A DNA stretch of 64,000 bases from Nilaparvata lugens. Lineage: Eukaryota; Arthropoda; Insecta; Hemiptera; Delphacidae. Below, in pieces: positions 45,650 to 56,695 of the stretch (the first letter of the stretch is position 1; each line of letters starts with the position of its first letter). A program made the position numbers and the translations under genes. Below the pieces are notes generated by a model that was not told the origin of the DNA, did no database searches, and saw only the letters and a program-made list of their open reading frames with translations. The stretch spans positions 6,230,171-6,294,170 of the forward strand of contig NC_052505.1 in NCBI RefSeq assembly GCF_014356525.2. Direction: 5' to 3'.

Positions 45650-46629
45650 CTCATCAGTTTTAGTTTCGTTTCAATATTGTAAGATGAGTATTATTTGCAA
45701 ATAAGCTTAAATAGTACCTGCAGTTATTCAAATTTGTTATTATTTCTCATATTGATTATATCAGACCACTGTATTTCTAGTTGGTCTTCGATGTTTCGGT
45801 TATTATGCTGTGTAGGCCTAATTTGAACCGTTGAAGCACTCTCATCTGCTAAACGCCAGGTCGATTGCCCCACCTCCTACATACCATGTGGTAATTCATG
45901 CATAAAACGATGGCAAATACCTGGTATCAGGGGATGCATTTCTTGTGAAGACCGTCAGTATCATCACCCACAGTGGACGAAAATAAAAATTAGAAATTCG
46001 ATTTGCAAAAAGGAACTGGATGAGTTTAATCAGTGCTCTGAAAGCAGGGAGGATGTGGTATCGAGCTAGAAAGCTTTAATTTCTGATTGACGAAAGTCGT
46101 TTCTAAGTATAAGCTTGCAAGTTTTAATCGATTCCATTCGGGCCAGGCACAATAATTCAAGCACAGATTATCACCCATAAGCGCCATCGGCATGGCCCGG
46201 GAACCAATATAGGTAATATTCTCTGTCTCTTCTTCCCTCTCGCTCTGCCAGCCTGCACCAGTGCACAGTAGCGTTAACTTTTATGTCCCAATACGTTAAC
46301 ATCACCGCATTACTTGTATTGTTGTTCCTCTGCACTTTAATCACTGTTCTCTGAACTAGCCCATCCCATTAACTTCATATGAGTACACTAATATTTAGTG
46401 CCGATCGATCGTAACAATTAACTACCCTTAGTTATGGGTCCCTCTTATTGGATGTATGAAAGACTGCTTTTGTTCGGTTTTCGCTATGGGGGAGAAATTA
46501 TACGTTATTTGGGAAAGCATATGAACATAATCTGATCGATTACAAGGGGAATGGTGGACATTAATTTGCAGACGTTTTATGGCGGTGCCCTTGAAATCAA
46601 ATGGTGCAATCGATTCAAACATGATCGAG
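45650..46629. other. Highly similar noncoding block of duplication copy 1
   Basis: From about 45650 the match to copy 2 (47555-48541) jumps to near identity: by eye three differences in the last 300 bases and about eight, mostly 1-nt indels, in 46121-46320. The indels are not multiples of three, so this is not coding conservation. It contains ATTAATTTGCAGACG, CTGATCGATTACAAGGGG, a TACCTGGTA palindrome and CCGATCGATCG words. Confidence 0.6.
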
Positions 46630-48541
46630 AATTACATTGTATAATTTATTTTGTTATAGACTGGAAGGCTATCTTATTTCTATTCAGAGCACGAGAAGAG
46701 CTTCTTGAAACTGATAAATATCATTTGTTCTTTGTATGGGATGTGATAGGAAAAGGAAACAGAGGACTTCAATGTCCTGCTACTTGCTACCGTACTATTG
46801 CTGCAAGGGAGCTTCCGTCATGTTTCTCAACATTTTCAAATTCCACCATTGCAAGGATCTGATGAAGCGTAGGCCTACAATGTACGTAAAACTAGTACTA
46901 ACTACAACTACCAGAACTAAAAAAAATACTTTAGTTTTATAAGAATGAAAACTTTCAATATTTCAACCACTATATTTCTGAAGACTTTATTAATAATTGA
47001 CTAATGAATTAATTTTACTTTCTTTGAATAAAAATGAACAAAACAATCAATTTTCGGATTAAAATACATCCGCTAAGACATTTATTTGAAATTTACAGAA
47101 TTGGAGAATCCATTCATCCACGTCAAGGTTTTATAATTGGTGAAGTTGTTTGATCTCCTGGAGAGAGGAGGACCAGAAAAAGCAGATTACCAGAAAATTT
47201 CGATTACCAGAAAAAGCATGATTTTCATATCGATTCAATTTCTTCCATTGGATTAGATAATTACTACCAGGTCACTATTCCCAACATTAATGAATTCCCC
47301 AAGAACAATTCAATACTGTACTCCCACACATATTTCAATCAATTTTCTTCTTGGAACTGATATCAATGTTCTCTCCCACAATCAACTTTCAGCTCCCAGT
47401 ATTTTCTAAATCTATCAAGTGTTAGCTTTTTTTAATAGATATTGGATTAGATACCAGGTTATTAATTCTCCTGAGAACCTATACTTTTATTTTTTATACC
47501 TGTTAATGTTTTTAATATTTTCTCATTGTTTACCCTTATTGGAATTTTGTAGCTTTCACTCATCAGTTTTAGTTTCGTTTCAATTTTGTAAGATGAGTAT
47601 TATTTGCAAATAAGCTTAAATAGTACCTGCAGTTATTCAAATTTGTTATTATTTCTCATATTGATTATATCAGACCACTGCATTTCTAGTTGGTCTTCAG
47701 TTTCAGTTATTATAGTGTGTAGGCCTAATTTGAGCCGTTGAAGCACTCTCATCTGCTAAACGCCAGGTCGATCGCCCCACCTCTCACATACCATGTGGTA
47801 ATTCATGCATAAAACGATGGCAAATACCTGGTATCAGGGGATGCATTTCTTGTGAAGACCGTCAGTATCAATCACCCACAGTGGACGAAAAAAAATTAGA
47901 AATTCGATTTGCAAAAAGGAACTGGAAGAGTTTAATCAGTGCTCTGAAAGCAGGGAGGATGTGGTTATCAAGCTAGAAAGCTTTAATTTCTGATTGACGA
48001 AAGTCGTTTCTAAGTATAAGTTTGCAAGTTTTAATCGATGCCATTCGGGCCAGGCACAATAATTCAAGCACAGATTATCACCCATAAGCGCCATCGGCAT
48101 GGCCCCGGGAACCAATATAGGTAATATTCTCTGTCTCCTCATTCCCTCTCTCTCTGCCAGCCTGCACCAGTGCACAGTAGCGTTAACTTTTATGTCCCAA
48201 TAACGTTTAACATCACCCGCATTACTTGTATTGTTGTTCCTCTGCACTTTAATCACTGTTCTCTGAACTAGCCCATCCCATTAACTTCATATGAGTACAC
48301 TAATATTTAGTGCCGATCGATCGTAACAATTAACTACCCTTAGTTATGGGTCCCTCTTATTGGATGTATGAAGGACTGCTCTTGTTCGGTTTTCGCTATG
48401 GGGGAGAAATTATACGTTATTTGGGAAAGCATATGAACATAATCTGATCGATTACAAGGGGAATGGTGGACATTAATTTGCAGACGTTTTATGGCGGTGC
48501 CCTTGAAATCAAATGGTGCAATCGATTCAAAGATGATCGAG
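46630..48541 (+). repeat. Large tandem duplication, copy 2 (contiguous)
   Basis: The same unit without the inserted elements: 46630-47270 matches 43229-43800, and 47270-48541 matches 45345-46629. The join in copy 2 (CCATTGGATTAGATAATTACTACC) shows the empty site. A 106-codon minus-strand frame at 47936-48256 is broken by 1-nt indels in copy 1 and so is not coding. A local ATTACCAGAAAA-type repeat (47170-47220) is private to this copy. Confidence 0.9.
46736..46942 (+). other. 68-codon frame preserved in both duplicates, copy 2
   Basis: Counterpart of the frame at 43340-43546 with identical length. The central CYLLPYYCCKGASVMFLN is unchanged while both ends differ. An overlapping longer frame (46551-46862) also crosses the copy boundary and is probably fortuitous. 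Function unknown; coding status unproven. Confidence 0.15.
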
Positions 48542-49684
48542 AGTTAAATGGAATCATAATCTTTCATAATTAAGCGGCTTCTTCAGTTTCAAAAACAGAT
48601 GAAATACAGAACACAACTGAATTAAAATTCAGGAATTGAAATCATTGAAGCACAAAATGCTATTGATGAAAATGAGTGCATTGTAATCACACATGCACTG
48701 GAAGTGTAAAAAATCATGCTAATGATAGAAAATCAATTCATTTTTAAAAGTTTCCACTAATACCTAGAATTTAAACAGTTTACGATCATTTCCGTTGATT
48801 ATATTTTTTAATATTCTTGCAATCTTAACTCAGATTCTTCACTCGCTCTCACTCCTTCACATTTAGAGCTCACAATACTATTTTTGTGTGGAAAAAAGAT
48901 TTCAATCCTTCTGTGACTGGAATAGTGAACTATTGATTCATCCCAAATAAATTTTAAATCAAAATAGCTAGCTTTGTTCGAAAGTCTGAAGTTAATAAGA
49001 AAATAAGTTCCAATCAAATGTCATCATCATTGAACAATACAGTATTCTGTTTCACACAATATTTGTATCCAATCGACAAAAAGAATTTCTATAAATAGTT
49101 CTTGACTTGAGGGGATGATTGAAGTTTAACAGCTTAATTACTCATGAACGACTTGAACATAATATTAAATGGGCTTGACTATAAGGCACAATTTCTATAA
49201 GATTACATAATCCTATGTAAAAAAAATGATAACACAAATCGATTATAGCTAATTTTTTTGAACTCTATCTCATGAATGATTAATACAAGACAACATGCTT
49301 TCTCAATGAAAGGTTATATCATTAATACTTCCATGTTACACGAGTACTTTTTTCATAAAATATTCATACACCAACCATTTGAACGTGGTTTTAATCATAG
49401 AATAATCAATGAATGACGTGGTCAAACTAATTTATGTATCCTTAGCATCGATATTATAGGAAGTAAGATCATATAAGAATGATGAAAAAACATTGTGATA
49501 ATGATGAGGAATGGAACCCACATCCTATTGAACCCAATAATGACGATGTCACTTCAATAAAAAAAATCACAAAAAACATTCTCCATGGAGGGTTGTTAAG
49601 AAATCGGAGATCTTTGGACTGAGTATCAGGATACAGTTATTTTGAAAATACGACTACCTACATACCTTACATGTGTTATGACCA
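48542..49684. other. Spacer, nothing supportable
   Basis: AT-rich, no gene or bounded repeat. Confidence 0.5.
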
Positions 49685-50616
49685 GGGGCCTGTTTCATAA
49701 AAATTACAAGTCCTGTTACAGTATTACAGGAAAAGTTCCTGTATTACAGGTAAAATTTATAAGTTTGTGTTTCATAAACATTTTTCCCTGTAAAACAATT
49801 TATTAGACATTTGCCTGTATTACAAGTGAATAATACAGGACTTTATCATAGTCGTGTTTCATAAAAAAAAACTTCCTGTATAACTGGACTCGTAAGATGT
49901 TGAATATTTTATCATTGTTTAGACCATCCTAAAACTTTTACAAGTGTAGGTAGAATCTTGAAAAGAGACATTTTGTTGAAAAGGCAACGTGTTAAAATGA
50001 ATGAAGATAGTAATTCTATAGTTCTGGTAAAGATGACTATGTTATTATTCGTAGAACAAGAATTTTCAAGGACAGGATTTCTTACAATATGATGCAGGAA
50101 ACTTATCAAAACGGTTTGGATTAAGCTTTCCTCAATAAAGCGTTGTTGGAAATATTCAGAAAATGTACGTCCATAATGTTTTATGTCTTTTATTAAACAA
50201 ATTCATTTAATGTCGTTAATATTAACATTTGATAATTAACTTTTTTTGAAACATTACTACTCACATAACTGTTATAATAAGTTATGTAAGTTGAGTAGTT
50301 ATTATAATTTCTCTATTTATCATTAACAAAGTTATTTTCCATCATGAATGCAATCTGTCCATCGTAAGAAATTTGATAATGTGGATTTTCCACCAAAACA
50401 TCTTAAGTAGCACTTTGCTCAAATATTATATTAGGCTCGCTGGCCAATGAAAACATCGATTCAAAGTAAAGGAACTGTAATACAGGCGAATATTACAGGT
50501 GATTTTACAAGTGTAGAATTATTTTTATGAAACATAATTTTACAGGATTGTGAATTTTAATCCATAAGTCCTGTAATACAGGCCCTGTATTACAAGGGTT
50601 TTTTGAAACAGGCCCC
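49685..50616. mobile_element. GGGGCCTGTTTCA inverted-repeat element (932 bp)
   Basis: Left GGGGCCTGTTTCATAAAA, right TTTTGAAACAGGCCCC at 50601-50616, exact over 13 bp and extending imperfectly. Both subterminal regions (49700-49880 and 50465-50600) are filled with inverted words of the type CCTGTAATACAGG and TATTACAGG. In the centre, around 50060-50125, one frame reads a short Leu-Ser-Lys-Arg-Phe-Gly-Leu-Ser series reminiscent of the start of PIF/Harbinger transposases (RFRLS). It is too short and broken to be sure. A single A flanks each end; longer target duplication not visible. Confidence 0.65.
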
Positions 50617-50795
50617 AGAGAGTATAGAATGCGAGTATAGTATATGGAGTATATAGAGTATATAGAATATATAGAGTATATAGAGTATATAGAGTATATA
50701 GAGTATATAGAGTATATAGAGTATATAGAGTATATGGAGTATATAGAGTATATATAGAAAGTATAGTATGAGAGTATAGTATAGAGTATTACATT
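50617..50795. repeat. 9-bp minisatellite (GAGTATATA)n
   Basis: About fifteen degenerate 9-bp units. It abuts the right end of the GGGGCCTGTTTCA element. A 71-codon minus-strand Ile/Leu/Tyr frame across it is an artefact. Confidence 0.95.
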
Positions 50796-50881
50796 CTATC
50801 CTCACTGGTTATAACTTGATGTTAAGATATAAATTGAAGAACTAAATTCGTTTACTAGAAATTGAAAGCATTCTCGGATTA

Positions 50882-51085
50882 TATTTACAGATTTTGAGAA
50901 TACCTCATCAATATGATCCTTCTAGTCATAAGGAATCAGTCATCAGGTTGAGAACTAGGCTGCCTAGGTGCAAGACCAATATACTGAATTCGTGCAAACT
51001 TCCTGATAGGAATAATCTATGCGTGTGTGGAGAAATTCAGGATTCAAATCACCTATTGACTTGCGGGATGATCCAAGAAACATGA
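50882..51085 (+). pseudogene. LINE C-terminal zinc-knuckle fragment
   Basis: A 63-codon frame (ATG 50894) reads RLRTRLPRCKTN followed by NNLCVCGEIQDSNHLLTC. This pattern, a basic RLRTGHCRTN-like helix then Cys43-x-Cys45-x7-His53-x3-Cys57, is what stands at the C terminus of many insect non-LTR reverse-transcriptase proteins. The rest of the polyprotein is absent and the frame stops soon after the knuckle. No target duplication was found. A domesticated peptide is possible but there is no support for it. Confidence 0.65.
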
Positions 51086-51524
51086 ACTCTTGAGGACTCA
51101 AGACAAAGCCGTAGTGGCTGATCACTGGAGATCCAGTAATATAGATACTGTACTGTATAATAATAATGTTTTATTTTCAGTCTGAAATTGACACGAAAAC
51201 GAACAGAAATACGGTATATTAATCTCATTCAATGAAAATGAAGTAAAAGTTAAATTCCGAAATACAATATTTAATAATACTGTGTGTAGATTATGGGAAT
51301 AGACAGAAAATGAATGACTTTATACTGCGAATGACTTGAAATGTGAAAATTATCGATGTGAATAACTAACTAAGCCTGTTCATACTAATAAAAGTAACCT
51401 AGAATTATTTTCATGTGTATTGGATTGGATTTGGACTGCCATGGATATTCAAAATGGAGAATCAGATTATTACTTCAGATGATTCAACTCATTTTAACTA
51501 ATAATAATAACGTCAGATATAAAG
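51086..51524. other. Spacer after LINE fragment
   Basis: May be the 3' untranslated part of the fragmentary LINE at 50.9 kb. No tail or second boundary recognised. Confidence 0.4.
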
Positions 51525-51765
51525 CTATAAATATCGGAGACCGAGCTTCGCTCTGGAGTACAAAAGCATAAAAAATTTATTACGAGAGAAGAAATTATAA
51601 TAACATTCATATAGAAATGTTCTATCTAATAACAGTAAATTGAGATTAATTCCCAGAAGAATGCAAAAATTTCCCTCACAAAGGCCCAGTTGCACAAAAG
51701 CCGGTTGAATTTTAATCCTGATTAACTTCACGTAAACCAAATCAGAGAAGACTATTTAAAAAATC
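51525..51765 (-). repeat. Dispersed repeat beginning ATATCGGAGACCGAGC
   Basis: 51533-51560 is the reverse complement of the repeat end at 11415-11439. Near its other side lies GGCCCAGTTGCACAAAAGCC (51683-51702), a terminus-like word resembling GGCCCTTGCACAAACTCGG at 57516-57534. It is probably a mosaic of two elements. Confidence 0.4.
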
Positions 51766-52616
<851 letters not shown>

Positions 52617-52737
52617 TTTTTTGCAACCGGCACTAAGTAGGCCTACCTGATTGCATGATTACAAAAGTTCAACAGCTGAGTCATAATTTTGATACAGTCC
52701 CACTCACATTAACTCGCTCACTCACTTCCATCACCAA

Positions 52738-52966
52738 CAGACGACGAAATAATTATTATAAGCTGTTTTTCCAGGGATGAATAATAATAAATTATCCTTT
52801 TAATGTCCTTCAGCGAGTTTTCCCAGGGATGAGACCTAGTGCAATCGAATTGTTAGAGCCGTTTTCGAGATCCGGTGAAATACAAACATATAAACATCTG
52901 AACATGTGAACATTCAAACATCTAAACATATAGACAGAAGTTAATCGTTTAATAATATAGGATATC
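52738..52966 (-). mobile_element. Helitron-like repeat, reverse-oriented copy
   Basis: Reverse complement of the 10616-10990 family: CAGACGACGAA, AGCGAGTTTTCCCAGGGATG, AGAGCCGTTTTCGAGATCC, ending TTTAATAATATAGGATATC. Where the 10-kb copy has TCTGGTTA repeats this one has (A)AACATNTA repeats (52884-52930). Confidence 0.5.
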
Positions 52967-53159
52967 AGATTCTCATTTCATAATCGAGTATTAATGCACA
53001 AATTTTCTTGATACTTGTATGGAGGGAGAACCGAGAAACATCAAGCTCTTAGCAGGAAAGATATTCCTCTTCTGAATTTCAATAATAAATAGTTAAAAGT
53101 TAAAGTTAGGAACTTAAAAGTTTTGTTTTTTTAATTTAACTCTTTTCTTCTTCTTTTTT
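52967..53159. other. Left flank of the full-length LINE
   Basis: AT-rich, ending in a T-rich run (TTCTTCTTCTTTTTTTT). TTTAATCT at 53160-53167 matches the word right after the LINE tail (56688-56695) and may be its target duplication. Confidence 0.4.
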
Positions 53160-53215
53160 TTTAATCTCATTTCTGTTATTGTATTATAACTTTCCTTATT
53201 TCATTAACGTTACTG

Positions 53216-53920
53216 ATGAATGATGAATATGGCTTTGATGGGGTGATTGATTTGGAATGTTTCGATACGATTGAGAGCGATGATATTTTAAATTTTGATC
53301 CTAACTCTCATTTAGATGAAGTAATAGATAATGTTATCTCTTTTAATATTGTACACATGAATATACGTAGCTTAAGAAAAAACTTTGATGAATTTGTTTA
53401 TACTCTTCAAAACTGTAAAATAAAATACGATGTAATAGTTCTAACTGAAACTTGGATGACTGAAGATAATATTTTTGACTATAGCATAGATGGATATACA
53501 GTTATAGATAAGCCAGGCCAACTAAATAAAAGTAACGGTTTGTGCATCTTTGTGAAGGAATCGATTGATGTACATTATCTTGACTGTGAAAATTCGGAAG
53601 CAGATATAATCATGATTAGATTAGAAGCTTTCAGCTGTCCTTTTACTCTTATTGCAGTCTACAGATCTCCTTCTTCTAATATTGAAGCATTTCTGAATGA
53701 GTTGGACACAAGTATGTCTAATGTTCAAAAAAATGAAAATATAATCATGATCGGAGATCTGAACATTGACATTCTGCGGAATAATAATTTATCAAATGAA
53801 TATAGTAGCCTATTACAAATGTATGGTCTGAGATCTCTTGTTAATAAACCTACTCGCATTTCATGTAATACAAAATCATGTATTGATCATAATTATATTC
53901 TGGAAAAATGTGAATTTTAA
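53216..53920 (+). pseudogene. LINE endonuclease domain (APE-type)
   Basis: A 234-codon frame carrying the catalytic boxes of an apurinic/apyrimidinic-like endonuclease that nicks target DNA for reverse transcription. Asn49 lies in HMNIRSL, Glu78 in LTETW, the YRSPSS box at 149-154, GDLN at 180-183 (Asp181, Asn183), and the Asp-His pair at 224-225 begins the last box. After Asp224-His225 the frame runs into a stop, while the expected continuation, including the TDH box, is in the next frame (53838-54878). That indicates one inserted base in the AT-rich stretch near 53889-53893. A 45-residue acidic N-terminal extension precedes the domain. The ATG at 53216 is the first in frame; a longer native 5' end is possible. 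Confidence 0.9.
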
Positions 53921-54878
53921 GGAAAGTCATGTTCTTAGCTCCATACAAAAAACATACATCACTGATCATTTCTGTACAACTTTTCACATAACAAAATCTA
54001 TCACAAATACAAAAGAAATTAGAGAGATATTTACTAAAAAAATTAATTATACAAAATTGATTGACTATTTAAAACAAGAGAATTGGCAAAATGAAACTAA
54101 CTTGTATGATGAAAATTTAAATTTAGATGAAAAAATTAGTAATTTCTATGACAAATTAATATTCTACATAGAACTAACCACTGAACAGATAAAAATTAAA
54201 AATAGAAATAGACCATTAAAAAAATGGATAACTCAAGGGCTGATAAAATCAATCAGAGAACGTGACAAAACGCACAAAAAAATGAACAGTCAACCGTTTA
54301 ATATGGAGCTACAAAATAGGTATAAGACTTACAGAAATATTTTGAATAAACTTATTAAAAAAACAAAATTTGATTATTACAGGACTAAAATATCAAATTA
54401 CAAAGGTAATAGTAAGAAAACTTGGAACTGCATACAGGAAATTTTAGACATACAACGTACACATAAACCACCCGAAATCGACCCAGACATTATGAATAAA
54501 TATTTTTCAGAAGTAGGAAGAAACTATGCAGAGAAAATCCTCAACAGGTCCACACGAAATCCAGTTAACTTACAGTATCCACCTTGTGCAGCGGCTGACA
54601 CTCCAAAATCATTCTTTATGCATCCAACAAGTTATGAAGAGGTACTAATAATGATTAAAAGCTTAAAAAGTAACTCCTCTCCGGGAGTGGATGGAGTAGG
54701 CAACATATGTTTGAAAAATATAGCAGAGTTCATAGCCAAACCATTGTCAATTTTATTTAATAAATGTTTCGAGTTAGGCCATTTTCCTTCACATTTTAAA
54801 ATAGCTAAAATAATTCCTCTCCATAAATCAGGTGACAAAAAAGCTCCCGAGAACTACCGTCCTATCAGCCTTATATAA
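53838..54878 (+). pseudogene. LINE linker and N-terminal reverse-transcriptase segment
   Basis: The real coding begins near 53890, where it continues the endonuclease in this frame. The TDHF box, about 28 residues into the true continuation, completes the endonuclease. A lysine/asparagine-rich linker follows, then the first reverse-transcriptase boxes: SPGVDGV at residues 281-287, KIIPLHKSGD at about 324-333, NYRPISL at 339-345. The frame stops at TAA 54876-54878 directly after the ISLI box; the sequence CTTATATAAGC there looks like a 2-base TA duplication that shifts the frame. The upstream ATG of this frame lies within the endonuclease in another frame and is not meaningful. Confidence 0.88.
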
Positions 54879-54883
54879 GCAAC

Positions 54884-55516
54884 TTGTCTAAAATATTTGA
54901 TAAGATAATAAAAAAACGAATGGTCGAATATCTTGAAAAGTACAAATTTATTGCTGTAAATCAATTCGGGTTTCAGGAGGGTAAATCCACCGAAGATGCA
55001 ATGACTGAGTTGGTTAGAATTGTAACGGAAAACTTTAAAAACAGTAGAAAAACTCTGGCTGTGTTCTTGGACCTGGCAAAGGCCTATGATACCATTCCTC
55101 ATAAAGTCCTTCTGCGTAAGCTAGAGAGAATAGGTATCCGGGGAACGGTGTTAAATTTATTTAAAAGTTACCTGCATGAAAGAATACAAATCCTTGACAA
55201 CAGTAAACTGACATTGACCGACTACGGTCTTCCACAGGGTACAGTGCTCTCCCCGTTATTATTTTTGGTATATATCAATGATCTATTGAAAATTGACATC
55301 AATGGATGCCATTCCATCTCCTTTGCAGATGACACGGCCTTAATTTTTACTGGGTCAAATTGGCGGGAGGTTAAGTGTTTAGCCGAGGCTGGTCTGGCTA
55401 GGGTTAAATCTTGGCTGGATCACCACACGCTGACACTTAACATAAAAAAAGTGTGTACATGCTTTTCTCTCCATCAGAAAGGTCTATCCCTACAGAGCTA
55501 TTTCAAGATGGTGTAA
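54884..55516 (+). pseudogene. LINE reverse-transcriptase catalytic core
   Basis: Contains NQFGFQEGKST (26-36), motif A FLDLAKAYD (61-69, Asp63 catalytic), motif B GLPQGTVLSPLLF (115-127), motif C FADD (147-150, Asp149-Asp150 catalytic) and the following helix SWLDHHTLTLN. All three metal-binding aspartates are present. After NIKK the frame becomes unrelated sequence and stops at 55516. Homologous sequence resumes in the next frame from about 55453, consistent with loss of one base in the A7 run near 55442-55449. The initial Met is simply the first one after the upstream frameshift. Confidence 0.93.
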
Positions 55517-56217
55517 AAACTCACTCAGACTCCTGTACATATTATAATCATTATGTAGAGTTGGAAGGGTTACAGGAGAGGGATGAAAACTGTGTATGTC
55601 AGGCATTGATAAGAGTGAGGGAGACAAAATATCTGGGAGTCATGTTAGATTAACAACTCAAATGGAACGCTCACATTGATAATATATGTAAAAAAATGAA
55701 ACATATTATACATAAATTTTACAGGTTAAACGGGTTAGGTGATTTAAATATATTACTATTAATTTACTTTGCTTACGCCCAGTCAGTATTACAGTATGGC
55801 ATTAGGGTATGGGGTGGGGCATTGGACGTACATTTTAACAAAATCTCCTTAATTCAAAAACACTTAATTAAAGCAGCACTTGGTCGACCCAGACGTTACC
55901 CTACAAATCTTCTTTTTACAGAATTCCCTGTTTTAACAGTTAGGCAACTATTTGGTAAAAACATAATATTATACATAATTAAGAACAGAAATCTATTTGC
56001 ACCTCAAGCTCGAACCTACAATTTTCGAATGCAAGATAATTATCAAATTAACAGAACTGTCATGACTGTATGCCGAAGACAATTTCCTTACATCTGCAAT
56101 AGACTCATCAACCTGCTACCAGAAAACTTAATAGCAAATAGAACAACAAAAGCAAATCCTAAAAAAATAGCAGAGTGGATAAAATCAATAAACACTTCTC
56201 AATTCTTACAAACATAA
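55453..56217 (+). pseudogene. LINE C-terminal region with in-frame stop
   Basis: Resumes in a new frame with the thumb-type YLGVMLD box just before an in-frame TAA at 55651-55653, where related elements continue with QLKW-type sequence. The same frame then stays open to 56217 (173 codons from ATG 55696), including YAQSVLQYGIRVWG, KAALGRPRRYP and a basic C terminus. No Cys-His knuckle or RNase H is seen. The single nonsense codon here adds to the three frameshifts upstream. Confidence 0.88.
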
Positions 56218-56511
56218 TATAATATTAAATATCACCATCATCTCATTTCACTAACTACAGTTCATCAATAATTGTATCAATTCTCAATTATATTTCAGAT
56301 ATATTCCTTCCAACACAATATATATCAACATTGACTTATAACAGCAACCAATCATAAAATTTAATGTAGCAGTAACTTACTCCATTTGTATTACACTTCA
56401 ACTTTTCTCATATTATCAGTATTCTGTACATTTTTATTGTCATACATATTTGTATTAATTTTTCTTCTCTTTCACTTGTGTATTGTACTTTTTATGAATT
56501 TTTTTGGTACT

Positions 56512-56549
56512 CGCTGCCAGCACTCAAACCCTTGGTTTTGCAGGCAGCG
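56512..56549 (+). other. LINE 3' UTR stem-loop
   Basis: CGCTGCC (56512-56518) pairs with GGCAGCG (56543-56549). An inner stem of AAACC with GGTTT closes a CTT loop; a mismatch separates the two. Compact 3' stem-loops in LINE RNAs are known recognition elements for their own reverse transcriptase (for example UnaL2 of eel), so a similar role is inferred. Confidence 0.6.
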
Positions 56550-56672
56550 CCTATTATGTTATTTTGTGTAACAAAGTTTTTTATTTATTTGAATACTTTG
56601 ATTGTCTATCTTGCTTAACTTTGTTTTGACATTTATCATTGTTTTGTATTATATTTGAAATGGCAAATAAAA

Positions 56673-56690
56673 TTTGATTTGATTTGATTT
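56673..56690 (+). repeat. LINE tail (TTTGA)n
   Basis: TTTGATTTGATTTGATTT directly follows AAATAAAA and ends the retrotransposon, in place of a poly(A) tail. Confidence 0.92.
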
Positions 56691-56695
56691 AATCT

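Larger units (their letters stand above)
43229..46629 (+). repeat. Large tandem duplication, copy 1 (interrupted)
   Basis: Starts AATTACATTGTAT...TTTTGTTATAGACTG and ends GATGATCGAGA-type words at 46629, where copy 2 (46630) starts again with AATTACATTGTAT. Copy 1 equals copy 2 plus an insertion of about 1.5 kb (roughly 43806-45345) made of an inverted-repeat mini-element and the ACTTTCCTTG element. By eye the parts before 45640 differ by 10-25 percent between copies, whereas 45650-46629 is nearly identical. A 68-codon frame (43340-43546) stays open here and in copy 2. Confidence 0.9.
53160..56695 (+). mobile_element. Nearly full-length, inactivated non-LTR retrotransposon
   Basis: About 3.5 kb with an apurinic-type endonuclease followed by reverse transcriptase and a C-terminal region, then a 470-bp 3' UTR with a stem-loop and a (TTTGA)n-type tail at 56673-56690. 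No gag-like ORF1 precedes the endonuclease in what remains. Possible 8-bp target duplication TTTAATCT (53160-53167 / 56688-56695), ambiguous because it overlaps the tail. Domain order and the HMNIRSLRKN start suggest the CR1/Jockey side of the LINE tree (inference). Three frameshifts and one nonsense codon make it dead. Confidence 0.9.

Noticed and set aside
47936..48256. 106-codon minus-strand ORF in duplication copy 2
   Set aside because: The nearly identical copy 1 has 1-nt indels that destroy the frame, so it is not under coding constraint.
50590..50805. 71-codon Ile/Leu/Tyr repeat protein on the minus strand
   Set aside because: Direct reading of a 9-bp minisatellite whose period is a multiple of three.
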